A DNA stretch of 64,000 nucleotides from positions 12,205,879 to 12,269,878 of the forward strand of contig NC_080057.1 in NCBI RefSeq assembly GCF_026212465.1, given 5' to 3'. The translations under genes were made by a program, and so were the position numbers. The DNA is from Amaranthus tricolor (lineage: Eukaryota; Streptophyta; Magnoliopsida; Caryophyllales; Amaranthaceae). The notes beneath the pieces were generated by a model. It was not told the origin of the DNA. It searched no databases and saw only the letters and a list, made by a program, of their open reading frames with translations. This document shows positions 1-13,280 of this stretch, piece by piece. How positions within the stretch are numbered: position 1 is the stretch's first letter; every line of letters starts with the position of its first letter.

Positions 1-3000
1 TTAAAGTTGATCAAACTTGGTTTGTTTTGCACGAAACTTAGCACACAACACTATTTAGTATATATTATTGTGTTGAAGTGGTTAGAATTGAAAATCGTAC
101 TCATATGCTATAAATTACGTTATAAGTTGCGATTTTATGGGCTTTAAAGCTTTTTTAGCACTTTCGAGCATAAAGTAGTTCAAACTTGGTGTGTTTTGCA
201 CGAAACTTGGCACACAACACTATTTGGGATATATTATAGTGTTGAAATTTTAAGAATTGAAAATCATACTCATATGCTATAAATTACGTGCTAGGTTTCT
301 ATTTTATGAGTTTTTTAAGCTTCTTTGGTACTTTCGCGCATAAAGTAAATCAAACTTTGTTTGTTTTGCACGAAACATTGGCACACAAAACTATTTGGTA
401 TATATTATTGTGTTGAATTTGTTAGAATTGAAAATCATAGTCATATGCTAGAAATTATGTGTTAAGTTGCTATTTTATGGGTTTTTTTTAACTTTTTTCG
501 CACTTTCACGCATAAAGTAGATCAAACTTTATTTGTTTTGCATGACACTTGGCACACAACACTATTTGGTATATATTATTTTGTTGAAGTGGTTAGAATT
601 GAAAATCATACTCGTATGCTATAAATTACGTGCTAAGTTGCGATTTTATGGGTTCTTAAGCTTTTTTTGCACTTTCGCTTATAAAGATGATCAAACTTGG
701 TTTATTTTGCACGAAACATGGCTCACAAAAATATTAGATATAAATTATTGTGTTGAAGTGGTTGGAATTAAAAATCATAGTCATATGCAAGAAATTATGT
801 ATTAAGTTGCGATTTTATGGGTTTTGAAGCTTTTTTGGCACTTTTGCGCATAAAGGAGATCAAACTTGGTTTGTTATGCACGAAACATGGCACACAACAC
901 TATATGGTATATATTATTGTGTTGAAGAGGTTAGAATTGAAAATCATAGTCATGTGCCAGAAATTAAGTGTTAAGTTGCGGTTTTATGGGTTTTTAAGCT
1001 TTTTTTGCACTTTTGCGCATAAAGTATTTCAAACTTGGTGTGTCTTGCACGAAACCTTGCACACAACACTATTTGGTATATAATATTGTGTTGAAGTGGT
1101 TAGAATTGAAAATCATATTCATATGCTATAAATTACGTGCTAAGTTGCGATTTTATAGGTTTTGAAGCTTTTTTGGCACATTCGCACATAAAGTAGCTCA
1201 AACTTGGTTTGTTTTGCACGAAACTTGGCACACAACACTATTTGGTATATATTATTGTGTTGAAGTGGTTGGAATTGAAAATCATAGTCATATGCTATAA
1301 ATTACGTGATAAGTTACGATTTTATTGGGTTTTTTTAGCTTTTTTAGCAATTTCGCGCATAAAGTAGATCAAACTTGGTTTGTTTTGCACAAAACATGGC
1401 ACACAAAACTATTTGGTATATATTATTGTGTTGAATGGATTAGAATTTAAAATCCTAGTCATATGCTAGAAATTACGTGTTAAGTTGCACTTTTTTGGGT
1501 TTTTAAGCTTTTTGGGCACATTCGCGCATAAAGTAGGTCTAACTTAGTTTGTTTTGCACGAAACTTGGCACACAACATTATATGGTATAGATTATTGTGT
1601 TAAAGCGGTTAAAATTTAAAATCATAGTCATGTGCTAGATATTATGTGTTAAGTTGCGATTTTATAGATTTTAAACTTTTTTGGCACTTTCGCGCATAAA
1701 GTTGCTCAAACTTGATTTGTTTTGCACGAAACTTGGCACACAACACTATTTGGTATATATCATTGTGTTGAAGTGGTTAGAATAGAAAATCATACTAAAA
1801 TGCGAGAAATTACGTGCTAAGTTGCGATTTTATGGGTTTTTAAGCTTTTTTGGCACTTTTGCGCTTAAAGTAGATCAAACTTGGTTTGTTTTGCACGAAA
1901 CTTGGCACACAACACTAGTTGGTGTATATTATTGTGTTGAAGTGGTTAGAATTGAAAAACATACTCATATGCTTAAAATTACGAGCTAAGTTGCGATATT
2001 ATGGGTTTTTAAGCTTTTTTGGCACTTTCGCGGATAAAGTAGCTCAAACTTGGTATGTTTTGCACGAAACTTGGCACACAACACTATTTTGTATATATCA
2101 TTATGTTGAAGTGGTTAGAATTGAAAATCATACTCATATGCTAGAACTTACGTGCCAAGTTGAGCTTTTGTGAGTTTTAATGCTTTTTTGTCACTTTCGC
2201 ACATAAAGTAGATCAAAGTTGGATCGTTTTGCACAAAACTTGGCACACAAAACTACTTGGTATAGATTATTGTGTTGAAGTAGTTAGAATTGAAAATCAT
2301 AGTCATATGCTAGAAATTACGTGTTAAGTTGCGATTTTATGGGTTTTAAACTTTTTAGGCACATTCGCGGATAAAGTAGCTCAAATTTTGTTTGTTTTGC
2401 ACGAAACTTGGCACACAACATTATTCGGTATATATTATTGTGTTGCAGTGGTTAGAATTGAAAATAATACTCATATACTAGAACTTACGTGCTAAGTTTC
2501 GATTTTTTGTGTTTTTATGCTTTTTTCGCACATTCGCGCATAAAGTTGATCAAACTTGATTTGTTATCTACGAAACTTAGCACACAACACTAATTGGTAT
2601 ATATTATTGTGTTGAAGTGGTTAGAATTGAAAATCATACTCATATGCTATAAATTACGTGCTAGGTTTCTATTTTATGAGTTTTTAAAGACTTTTTGGCA
2701 CTTTCGCGCATAAATTAAATCAAACTTTGTTTGTTTTAGACGAAACTTGGAACACAAAACTATTTGGTAAATATTATTGTGTTGAATTTATTAGAGTTGA
2801 AAATCATAGTCATATGCTAGATATTACGTGTTAAGTTGCGTTTTTATGGGTTTTTAAACTCTTTTTCTCACTTTCGCGCATAAAGTAGATCAAACTTTAT
2901 TTGTCTTGCATGACACTTGGCACACAACACTATTTCTTATATATTATTGTGTTGAAGTGGTTAGAATTGAAAATGATAGTCATATGCTAGAAATTACGTG

Positions 3001-3553
3001 CTAAGTTGCGATTTTATGGGTTTTTACGCTTTTTTGGCACTTCGAGCTTAGAAAAGATCAAACTTGGTTTGTTTTGCACGAAACATGGCACACAAATCTA
3101 TTTGGAATATATTATTGTGTTGAAGTGGTTAGAATTGAAAATGATAGTCATATGCTAGAAATTACGTGTTAAGTTGCGATTTTATGGGTTTTCAAGCTTT
3201 TTTGGCATTTTTTCGCATAAAGTAGCTCAAACTTGGTTTGTTATGCACGTAACATGGCACACTACACCATATAGTATATATTATTGTGTTGAAGCGGTTA
3301 GAATTGAAAATCATAGTCATATGCTAGAAATTACGTGTTAAGTTGCGATTTTATGGGTTTTTAAACATTTTTTGCTCTTTCGCAGGTAAAGTAGCTCACA
3401 TTTAGTGTGTTTTGCACGAAACATGGCACACAACACTAGTTCGTATATATTATTGTGGTGAAGTGGTTAGAATTGAAACTCTTTCTCATATACTAGAACT
3501 TACGTGCTAAGTTGCGATTTTATGGGTTTTTAAGCTTTTTGGCACTTTCGCGT
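1..3553. repeat. Satellite HOR unit, copy 1 (21 monomers)
   Basis: Twenty-one head-to-tail monomers of 168-172 bp. I tracked the conserved GCACGAAAC block, whose 'acgaaac' falls at 31, 200, 370, 542, 711, 880, 1049, 1218, 1389, 1558, 1726, 1895, 2064, 2233, 2401, 2570, 2740, 2910, 3078, 3247 and 3416; the next is 3584, the start of copy 2. Each monomer has GGCACACAACACTATTTGG, a TATATATTATTGTG stretch, a CATATGCTA block, AAGTTGCGATTTTATGGG and a TTCGCGCATAAAG block. Monomers within the unit differ clearly from each other, and each has diagnostic variants: m4 CATGACAC, m7 GTGTCTTGCAC, m16 TTATCTACG, m17 TTTTAGACG, m20 GCACGTAAC. These variants recur in the same order in the next units. No gene is present; the short open frames are by-products of the repeat. 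Confidence 0.96.
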
Positions 3554-6500
3554 TTAAAGTTGATCAAACTTGGTTTGTTTTGCACGAAACTTAGCACACA
3601 ACACTATTTAGTATATATTATTGTGTTGAAGTGGTTAGAATTGAAAATCGTACTCATATGCTATAAATTACGTTATAAGTTGCGATATTATGGGCTTTAA
3701 AGCTTTTTTAGCACTTTCGAGCATAAAGTAGATCAAACTTGGTGTGTTTTGCACGAAACTTGGCACACAACACTATTTGGGATATATTATAGTGTTGAAA
3801 TTTTAAGAATTGAAAATCATACTCATATGCTATAAATTACGTGCTAGGTTTCTATTTTATGAGTTTTTTAAGCTTCTTTGGTACTTTCGCGCATAAAGTA
3901 AATCAAACTTTGTTTGTTTTGCACGAAACATTGGCACACAAAACTATATGGTATATATTATTGTGTTGAATTTGTTAGAATTGAAAATCATAGTCATATG
4001 CTAGAAATTATGTGTTAAGTTGCTATTTTATGGGTTTTTTTAACTTTTTTCGCACTTTCACGCATAAAGTAGATCAAACTTTATTTGTTTTGCATGACAC
4101 TTAGTACACAACACTATTTGGTATATATTATTTTGTTGAAGTGGTTAGAATTGAAAATCATACTCGTATGCTATAAATTACGTGCTAAGTTGCGATTTTA
4201 TGGGTTCTTAAGCTTCTTTTGCACTTTCGCTTATAAAGAAGATCAAACTTGGTTTATTTTGCACGAAACATGGCTCACAAAAATATTTGATATAAATTAT
4301 TGTGTTGAAGTGGTTGGAATTGAAAATCATAGTCATATGCAAGAAATTATGTATTAAGTTGCGATTTTATGGGTTTTGAAGCTTTTTTGGCACTTTTGCG
4401 CATAAAGGAGATCAAACTTGGTTTGTTATGCACGAAACTTGGCACACAACACTATATGGTATATATTATTGTGTTGAAGAGGTTAGAATTGAAAATCATA
4501 GTCATGTGCCAGAAATTAAGTGTTAAGTTGCGGTTTTATGGGTTATTAAGCTTTTTTTGTACTTTTGCGCATAAAGTATTTCAAACTTGGTGTGTCTTGC
4601 ACGAAACCTTGCACACAACACTATTTGGTATATAATATTGTGTTGAAGTGGTTAGAATTGAAAATCATATTCATATGCTATAAATTACGTGCTAAGTTGC
4701 GATTTTATTGGTTTTTAAGCTTTTTTGGCACATTCGCATATAAAGTAGCTCAAACTTGGTTTGTTTTGCACGAAACTTGGCACACAACACTATTTGGTAT
4801 ATATTATTGTGTTGAAGTGGTTGGAATTGAAAATCATAGTCATATGCTATAAATTACGTGATAAGTTGCGATTTTATTGGGTTTTTTAGCTTTTTTAGCA
4901 ATTTCGCGCACAATGTAGATCAAACTTGGTTTGTTTTGCACAAAACATGGCACACAAAACTATTTGGTATATATTATTGTGTTGAATTGATTAGAATTTA
5001 AAATCTTAGTCATATGCTAGAAATTACGTGTTAAGTTGCACTTTTTTGGGTTTTTAAGCTTTTTGGGCACATTCGCGCATAAAGTAGGTCTAACTTAGTT
5101 TGTTTTGCACGAAACTTGGCACACAACATTATATGGTAGAGATTATTGTGTTAAAGAGGTTAAAATTTAAAATCATAGTCATGTGCTAGATATTATGTGT
5201 TAAGTTGCGATTTTATAGATTTTAAACTTTTTTGGCACTTTCGCGCATAAAGTTGCTCAAACTTGGTTTGTTTTGCACGAAACTTGGCACACAACACTAT
5301 TTGGTATATATCATTGTGTTGAAGTGGTTAGAATAGAAAATCATACTAAAATGCGAGAAATTACGTGCTAAGTTGCGATTTTATGGGTTTTTAAGCTTTT
5401 TTGGCACTTTTGCGCTTAAAGTAGATCAAACTTGGTTTGTTTTGCACGAAACTTGGCACACAACACTAGTTGGTGTATATTATTGTGTTGAAGTGGTTAG
5501 AATTGAAAAACATACTCATATGCTTAAAATTACGAGCTAAGTTGCGATATTATGGGTTTTTAAGCTTTTTTGGCACTTTCGCGGATAAAGTAGCTCAAAC
5601 TTGGTATGTTTTGCACGAAACTTGGCACACAACACTATTTTGTATATATCATTATGTTGAAGTGGTTAGAATTGAAAATCATACTCATATGCTAGAACTT
5701 ACGTGCCAAGTTGAGCTTTTGTGAGTTTTAATGCTTTTTTGTCACTTTCGCACATAAAGTAGATCAAAGTTGGATCGTTTTGCACAAAACTTAGCACACA
5801 AAACTACTTGGTATATATTATTGTGTTGAAGTAGTTAGAATTAAAAATCATAGTCATATGCTAGAAATTACGTGTTAAGTTGCGATTTTATGGGTTTTAA
5901 ACTTTTTAGGCACATTCGGGAATAAAGTAGCTCAAATTTTGTTTGTTTTGCACGAAACTTGGCACACAACATTATTCGGTATATATTATTGTGTTGAAGT
6001 GGTTAGAATTGAAAATAATACTCATATACTAGAACTTACGTGCTAAGTTTCGATTTTTTGGGTTTTTATGCTTTTTTCGCACTTTCGCGCATAAAGTTGA
6101 TCAAACTTGGTTTGTTATCTACGAAACTTAGCACACAACACTAATTGGTATATATTATTGTGTTGAAGTGGTTAGAATTTAAAATCATACTCATATGCTA
6201 TAAATTACGTGCTAGGTTTCTATTTTATGAGTTTTTAAAGACTTTTTGGCACTTTCGCGCATAAATTAAATCAAACTTTGTTTGTTTTAGACGAAACTTG
6301 GAACACAAAACTATTTGGTAAATATTATTGTGTTGAATTTATTAGACTTGAAAATCATAGTCATATGCTAGATATTACGTGTTAACTTGCGTTTTTATGG
6401 GTTTTTAAACTCTTTTTCTCACTTTCGCGCATAAAGTAGATCAAACTTTATTTGTTTTGCATGACACTTGGCACACAACACTATTTCTTATATATTATTG

Positions 6501-7104
6501 TGTTGAAGTGGTTAGAATTGAAAATGATAGTCATATGCTAGAAATTACGTGCTAAGATGCGATTTTATGGGTTTTAACGCTTTTTTGGCACTTCGCGCTT
6601 AGAAAAGATCAAACTTGGTTTGTTTTGCACGAAACATGGCACACAAATCTATTTGGAATATATTATTGTGTTGAAGTGGTTAGAATTGAAAATGATAGTC
6701 ATATGCTAGAAATTACGTGTTAAGTTGCGATTTTATGGGTTTTCAAGCTTTTTTGGCATTTTTTCGCATAAAGTAGCTCAAACTTGGTTTGTTATGCACG
6801 TAACATGGCACACTACACCATATAGTATATATTATTGTGTTGAAGCGGTTAGAATTGAAAATCATAGTCATATGCTAGAAATTACGTGTTAAGTTGCGAT
6901 TTTATGGGTTTTTAAGCATATTTTGCTCTTTCGCGGGTAAAGTAGCTCACATTTAGTGTGTTTTGCACGAAACATGGCACACAACACTAGTTCGTATATA
7001 TTATTGTGGTGAAGTGGTTAGAATTGAAACTCTTTCTCATATACTAGAACTTACGTGCTAAGTTGCGATTTTATGGGTTTTTAAGCTTTTTGGCACTTTC
7101 GCGT
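3554..7104. repeat. Satellite HOR unit, copy 2 (21 monomers)
   Basis: Same 21 monomers in the same order as copy 1, 3551 bp long. By eye the two copies differ at only scattered single bases, roughly 99% identity (not computed), whereas neighbouring monomers within a unit differ far more. That contrast defines a higher-order repeat rather than a simple tandem array. Confidence 0.96.
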
Positions 7105-10100
7105 TTAAAGTTGATCAAACTTGGTTTGTTTTGCACGAAACTTAGCACACAACACTATTTAGTATATATTATTGTGTTGAAGTGGTTAGAATTGAAAATC
7201 GTACTCATATGCTATAAATTACGTTATAAGTTGCGATTTTATGGGCTTTAAAGCTTTTTTAGCACTTTCGAGCATAAAGTAGTTCAAACTTGGTGTGTTT
7301 TGCACGAAACTTGGCACACAACACTATTTGGGATATATTATAGTGTTGAAATTTTAAGAATTGAAAATCATACTCATATGCTATAAATTACGTGCTAGGT
7401 TTCTATTTTATGAGTTTTTTAAGCTTCTTTGGTACTTTCGCGCATAAAGTAAATCAAACTTTGTTTGTTTTGCACGAAACATTGGCACACAAAACTATTT
7501 GGTATATATTATTGTGTTGAATTTGTTAGAATTGAAAATCATAGTCATATGCTAGAAATTATGTGTTAAGTTGCTATTTTATGGGTTTTTTTAACTTTTT
7601 TCGCACTTTCACGCATAAAGTAGATCAAACTTTATTTGTTTTGCATGACACTTGGCACACAACACTATTTGGTATATATTATTTTGTTGAAGTGGTTAGA
7701 ATTGAAAATCATACTCGTATGCTATAAATTACGTGCTAAGTTGCGATTTTATGGGTTCTTAAGCTTTTTTTGCACTTTCGCTTATAAAGAAGATCAAACT
7801 TGGTTTATTTTGCACAAAACATGGCTCACAAAAATATTAGATATAAATTATTGTGTTGAAGTGGTTGGAATTGAAAATCATAGTCATATGCAAGAAATTA
7901 TGTATTAAGTTGCGATTTTATGGGTTTTGAAGCTTTTTTGGCACTTTTGCGCATAAAGGAGATCAAACTTGGTTTGTTATGCACGAAACATGGCACACAA
8001 CACTATATGGTATATATTATTGTGTTGAAGAGGTTAGAATTGAAAATCATAGTCATGTGCCAGAAATTAAGTGTTAAGTTGCGGTTTTATGGGTTTTTAA
8101 GCTTTTTTTGTACTTTTGCGCATAAAGTATTTCAAACTTGGTGTGTCTTGCACGAAACCTTGCACACAACACTATTTGGTATATAGTATTGTGTTGAAGT
8201 GGTTAGAATTGAAAATCATATTCATATGCTATAAATTACGTGCTAAGTTGCGATTTTATAGGTTTTAAGCTTTTTTGGCACATTCGCACATAAAGTAGCT
8301 CAAACTTGGTTTGTTTTGCACGAAACTTGGCACACAACACTATTTGGTATATATTATTGTGTTGAAGTGGTTGGAATTGAAAATCATAGTCATATGCTAT
8401 AAATTACGTGATAAGTTGCGATTTTATTGGGTTTTTTAGCTTTTTTAGCAATTTCGCGCATAAAGTAGATCAAACTTTGTTTGTTTTGCACAAAACATGG
8501 CACACAAAAATATTTGGTATATATTATTGTGTTGAATGGATTAGAATTTAAAATCCTAGTCATATGCTAGAAATTACGTGTTAAGTTGCACTTTTTTGGG
8601 TTTTAAAGCTTTTTGGGCACATTCGCGCATAAAGTAGGTCTAACTTAGTTTGTTTTGCACGAAACTTGGCACACAACATTATATGGTATAGATTATTGTG
8701 TTAAAGCGGTTAAAATTTAAAATCATAGTCATGTGCTAGATATTATGTGTTAAGTTGCGATTTTATAGATTTTAAACTTTTTTGGCACTTTCGCGCATAA
8801 AGTTGCTCAAACTTGGTTTGTTTTGCACGAAACTTGGCACACAACACTATTTGGTATATATCATTGTGTTGAAGTGGTTAGAATAGAAAATCATACTAAA
8901 ATGCGAGAAATTACGTGCTAAGTTGCGATTTTATGGGTTTTTAAGCTTTTTTGGCACTTTTGCGCTTAAAGTAGATCAAACTTGGTTTGTTTTGCACGAA
9001 ACTTGGCACACAACACTAGTTGGTGTATATTATTGTATTGAAGTGGTTAGAATTGAAAAACATACTCATATGCTTAAAATTACGAGCTAAGTTGCGATTT
9101 TATGGGTTTTTAAGCTTTTTTGGCACTTTCGCGGATAAAGTAGCTCAAACTTGGTATGTTCTGCACGAAACTTGGCACACAACACTATTTTGTATATATC
9201 ATTATGTTGAAGTGGTTAGAATTGAAAATCATACTCATATGCTAGAACTTACGTGCCAAGTTGAGCTTTTGTGAGTTTTAATGCTTTTTTGGCACTTTCG
9301 CACATAAAGTAGATCAAAGTTGGATCGTTTTGCACAAAACTTGGCACACAAAACTACTTGGTATATATTATTGTGTTGAAGTAGTTAGAATTGAAAATCA
9401 TAGTCATATGCTAGAAATTACGTGTTAAGTTGCGATTTTATGGGTTTTAAACTTTTTAGGCACATTCGCGGATAAAGTAGCTCAAATTTTGTTTGTTTTG
9501 CACGAAACTTGGCACACAACATTATTCGTTATATATTATTGTGTTGAAGTGGTTAGAATTGAAAATAATACTCATATACTAGAACTTACGTGCTAAGTTG
9601 CGATTTTTTGGGTTTTTATGCTTTTTTCGCACTTTCGCGCATAAAGTTGATCGAACTTCGTTTGTTATCTACGAAACTTAGCACACAACACTAATTGGTA
9701 TATATTATTGTGTTGAAGTGGTTAGAATTGAAAATCATACTCATATGCTATAAATTACGTGCTAGGTTTCTATTTTATGAGTTTTTAAAGACTTTTTGGC
9801 ACTTTCGCGCATAAATTAAATCAAACTTTGTTTGTTTTAGACGAAACTTGGAACACAAAACTATTTGGTAAATATTATTGTGTTGAATTTATTAGAGTTG
9901 AAAATCATAGTCATATGCTAGATATTACGTGTTAACTTGCGTTTTTATGGGTTTTTAAACTCTTTTTCTCACTTTCGCGCATAAAGTAGATCAAACTTTA
10001 TTTGTTTTGCATGACACTTGGCACACAACACTATTTCTTATATATTATTGTGTTGAAGTGGTTAGAATTGAAAATGATAGTCATATGCTAGAAATTACGT

Positions 10101-10654
10101 GCTAAGATTCGATTTTATGGGTTTTTACGCTTTTTTGGCACTTCGCGCTTAGAAAAGATCAAACTTGGTTTGTTTTGCACGAAACATGGCACACAAATCT
10201 ATTTGGAATATATTATTGTGTTGAAGTGGTTAGAATTGAAAATGATAGTCATATGCTAGAAATTACGTGTTAAGTTGCGATTTTATGGGTTTTCAAGCTT
10301 TTTTGGCATTTTTTCGCATAAAGTAGCTCAAACTTGGTTTGTTATGCACGTAACATGGCACACTACACCATATAGTATATATTATTGTGTTGAAGCGGTT
10401 AGAATTGAAAATCATAGTCATATGCTAGAAATTACGTGTTAAGTTGCGATTTTATGGGTTTTTAAGCATATTTTGCTCTTTCGCGGGTAAAGTAGCTCAC
10501 ATTTAGTGTGTTTTGCACGAAACATGGCACACAACACTAGTTCGTATATATTATTGTGGTGAAGTGGTTAGAATTGAAACTCTTTCTCATATACTAGAAC
10601 TTACGTGCTAAGTTGCGATTTTATGGGTTTTTAAGGTTTTTGGCACTTTCGCGT
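7105..10654. repeat. Satellite HOR unit, copy 3 (21 monomers)
   Basis: Third full 21-monomer unit, 3550 bp, almost identical to copies 1 and 2. Private differences include GGTTTTTAAGG instead of GGTTTTTAAGC near 10630 and single-base changes that can tag this copy. Confidence 0.96.
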
Positions 10655-12094
10655 TTAAAGTTGATCAAACTTGGTTTGTTTTGCACGAAACTTAGCACAC
10701 AACACTATTTAGTATATATTATTGTGTTGAAGTGGTTAGAATTGAAAATCGTACTCATATGCTATAAATTACGTTATAAGTTGCGATTTTATGGGCTTTA
10801 AAGCTTTTTTAGCACTTTCGAGCATAAAGTAGTTCAAACTTGGTGTGTTTTGCACGAAACTTGGCACACAACACTATTTGGGATATATTATAGTGTTGAA
10901 ATTTTAAGAATTTAAAATCATACTCATATGCTATAAATTACGTGCTAGGTTTCTATTTTATGAGTTTTTTAAGCTTCTTTGGTACTTTCGCGCATAAAGT
11001 AAATCAAACTTTGTTTGTTTTGCACGAAACATTGGCACACAAAACTATTTGGTATATATTATTGTGTTGAATTTGTTAGAATTGAAAATCATAGTCATAT
11101 GCTAGAAATTATGTGTTAAGTTGCTATTTTATGGGTTTTTTTTAACTTTTTTCGCACTTTCACGCATAAAGTAGATCAAACTTTATTTGTTTTGCATGAC
11201 ACTTGGCACACAACACTATTTGGTATATATTATTTTGTTGAAGTGGTTAGAATTGAAAATCATACTCGTATGCTATAAATTACGTGCTAAGTTGCGATTT
11301 TATGGGTTCTTAAGCTTTTTTTGCACTTTCGCTTATAAAGAAGATCAAACTTGGTTTATTTTGCACAAAACATGGCTCACAAAAATATTAGATATAAATT
11401 ATTGTGTTGAAGTGGTTGGAATTGAAAATCATAGTCATATGCAAGAAATTATGTATTAAGTTGCGATTTTATGGGTTTTGAAGCTTTTTCGGCACTTTTG
11501 CGCATAAAGGAGATCAAACTTGGTTTGTTATGCACGAAACATGGCACACAACACTATATGGTATATATTATTGTGTTGAAGAGGTTAGAATTGAAAATCA
11601 TAGTCATGTGCCAGAAATTAAGTGTTAAGTTGCGGTTTTATGGGTTTTTAAGCTTTTTTTGTACTTTTGCGCATAAAGTATTTCAAACTTGGTGTGTCTT
11701 GCACGAAACCTTGCACACAACACTATTTGGTATATAGTATTGTGTTGAAGTGGTTAGAATTGAAAATCATATTCATATGCTATAAATTACGTGCTAAGTT
11801 GCGATTTTATAGGTTTTAAGCTTTTTTGGCACATTCGCACATAAAGTAGCTCAAACTTGGTTTGTTTTGCACGAAACTTGGCACACAACACTATTTGGTA
11901 TATATTATTGTGTTGAAGTGGTTGGAATTGAAATTCATAGTCATATGCTATAAATTACGTGATAAGTTGCGATTTTATTGGGTTTTTTAGCTTTTTTAGC
12001 AATTTCGCGCATAAAGTAGATCAAACTTTGTTTGTTTTGCACAAAACATGGCACACAAAAATATTTGGTATATATTATTGTGTTGAATTGATTA
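10655..12094. repeat. Satellite HOR unit, copy 4, left part
   Basis: Copy 4 begins like the earlier units and runs from m1 into m9. It is cut at 12094/12095 by the LTR retrotransposon and resumes in register after 21978. Its last five bases are the left target-site duplication. Left and right parts add up to 3382 bp, one monomer short of a full unit. Confidence 0.95.
12090..12094. repeat. Target-site duplication, left (GATTA)
   Basis: GATTA directly before the TGTTGGACC end of the 5' LTR is repeated directly after the ...CTACA end of the 3' LTR. In the intact copies the same site reads GATTAGAATTTAAAATCC (8539 in copy 3), so removing the element plus one GATTA restores the satellite. Five base pairs is the usual Ty1/copia duplication. 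Confidence 0.95.
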
Positions 12095-12368
12095 TGTTGG
12101 ACCTCTTGAGTTTTGATGATGACTACACTTTATTTAAGCAAATATGTTTTTAAAGATTGTGTGCAGGTCGATATCCGGTCGTGATAATGATCGTTGATAG
12201 TACCTATGATTTAGCTTATGGAAACGTACATGTCAAAAGGTTTCAAAAGAGGTTAGGAGAAGCATATCGCTTGGGATGTAAAATGGAGACAGCAGGTCTA
12301 CTGTTCCTAAGTTGGATGTTCTAGCTAAACTGAAGTCTGGAGACAGCACACTGTTCCTGAGCTGAAGG

Positions 12369-12383
12369 TTGACTACGTTGACT
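12369..12383 (+). promoter_or_regulatory. Paired W-box-like motifs in U3 (5' LTR)
   Basis: Two TTGACT motifs in direct orientation at 12369 and 12378, 9 bp apart. TTGAC(C/T) is the core bound by plant WRKY factors. A role in stress-induced transcription is inferred. Confidence 0.45.
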
Positions 12384-12541
12384 GAAAATTCTGATTATTA
12401 TATTTTAATTAGTATTTTTAGTTAATGTATTTAATAAAATTAATTTGTTGCAATAGTGATTTATTAAATTAATTGGCAAATCGTTTTTCTTAAATAAAAT
12501 GAATTAACGTCCTTATTTTCTAAGATCCTTTATTTTAGGAT

Positions 12542-12576
12542 CTATTTTTAGTAAATATTGGATTTACTAAAAATAG
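12542..12576. repeat. Perfect 15-bp inverted repeat in U3 (5' LTR)
   Basis: CTATTTTTAGTAAAT at 12542-12556, a 5-nt spacer, then its exact reverse complement at 12562-12576. A second short inverted repeat, AGATCCT/AGGATCT (12523-12529 and 12537-12543), abuts it. Function unknown; it could be a protein-binding palindrome or cruciform. Confidence 0.85.
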
Positions 12577-12775
12577 AATTAGTGGTTGTTGAATGGGTCT
12601 TAGCTATCATTCTTGACCGTCCTTATACGTACAAATTAGCAAGCAACCATTCTCACTAAGATTAACCGTTTCTATTAATAGCAAAAACGTTCCAGCAATT
12701 AGTACTGGAACAGGAACAGCTATTGAAGAAACTGCTGCTTGAAGGGAACAGGAGACAGCGGTTATTTCTGTCTGG

Positions 12776-12790
12776 TTTGACTTAGTCAAA
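12776..12790. promoter_or_regulatory. Palindromic W-box pair in U3 (5' LTR)
   Basis: TTTGACTTAGTCAAA is a perfect palindrome around a 3-nt centre, giving two TTGAC cores in opposite orientation about 95 bp upstream of the TATA box. Confidence 0.45.
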
Positions 12791-12884
12791 TAACCGTATG
12801 GCTGCATTATCCACATTACTCCCATGATCTTTTGATAATGGAATAATGGATTGGAATATTCCTTATTCTTAGGGATTTTAGCTC

Positions 12885-12892
12885 TATAAATA
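12885..12892 (+). promoter_or_regulatory. TATA box of 5' LTR promoter
   Basis: TATAAATA in the context GCTCTATAAATAAGAGAC, the usual form of a plant LTR core promoter. Transcription would be expected to start about 25-35 bp downstream, near 12915 (inferred). Confidence 0.75.
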
Positions 12893-13080
12893 AGAGACTC
12901 GGTTATTCATAAAAACTTGCCTTAGTATGAGCCATTAAATCATACGTAATTTTGGGAGAATTTTTACAAGAAAATTTTGTTTTTAAAATGCCAATTAATT
13001 TATAATATTTTCTTGTGCAACTCATTGATTTTATTTTTAGAGAATTTTTATCCTTTGTAAGGGTTTGAGAGAACTTGTAA

Positions 13081-13280
13081 TTAGACTCGGGTGAGTCTAA
13101 GAGGGAAATTAGATAACTTTTAATGAAGCTAGAGAAGAGATTAGCTTTGAGTAAAGCTAAGGAGAAAGCTTCTAGTGAAGCTAGTGGTGAGAATTAGCTT
13201 TTAGTGAAGCTAAGTTTGTTGCTTTGAGTGAAGCAATTTAAGAGAGAAGAGTTGGCCTAGTTGATGCGCTTCAAGTGAAG
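13081..13280 (+). repeat. Array of seven mini stem-loops in LTR leader (5' LTR)
   Basis: Seven short inverted repeats in 200 bp: 13081-13100 (8-bp stem, 4-nt loop), 13114-13131 (6-bp arms, one mismatch here), 13141-13160 (8-bp stem, loop GAGT), 13167-13182 (6-bp stem, loop TAGT), 13194-13213 (7-bp stem), 13219-13236 (6-bp stem) and 13269-13280 (4-bp stem, loop AAGT). Most are variants of one theme: AGCTT, a few bases ending in AGT(G), then AAGCT. The array lies downstream of the TATA box, so it would be in the RNA leader. Confidence 0.8.

Noticed and set aside
533..12153. Dozens of + strand open frames of 60-95 codons with near-identical peptides in the left array (and again in the right array)
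   Set aside because: They recur once per HOR unit, start and stop at fixed positions in the monomer, and differ by frameshift between adjacent monomers. They are by-products of a 169-bp tandem repeat with few stops in some frames. No upstream signals or conserved protein family.
12607..12825. Minus-strand 72-codon ORF in the LTR, repeated at 21036-21254
   Set aside because: Present in both LTRs only because LTRs are copies. It lies in U3 opposite the promoter, has no recognisable domain, and one LTR difference changes a codon without sign of constraint.
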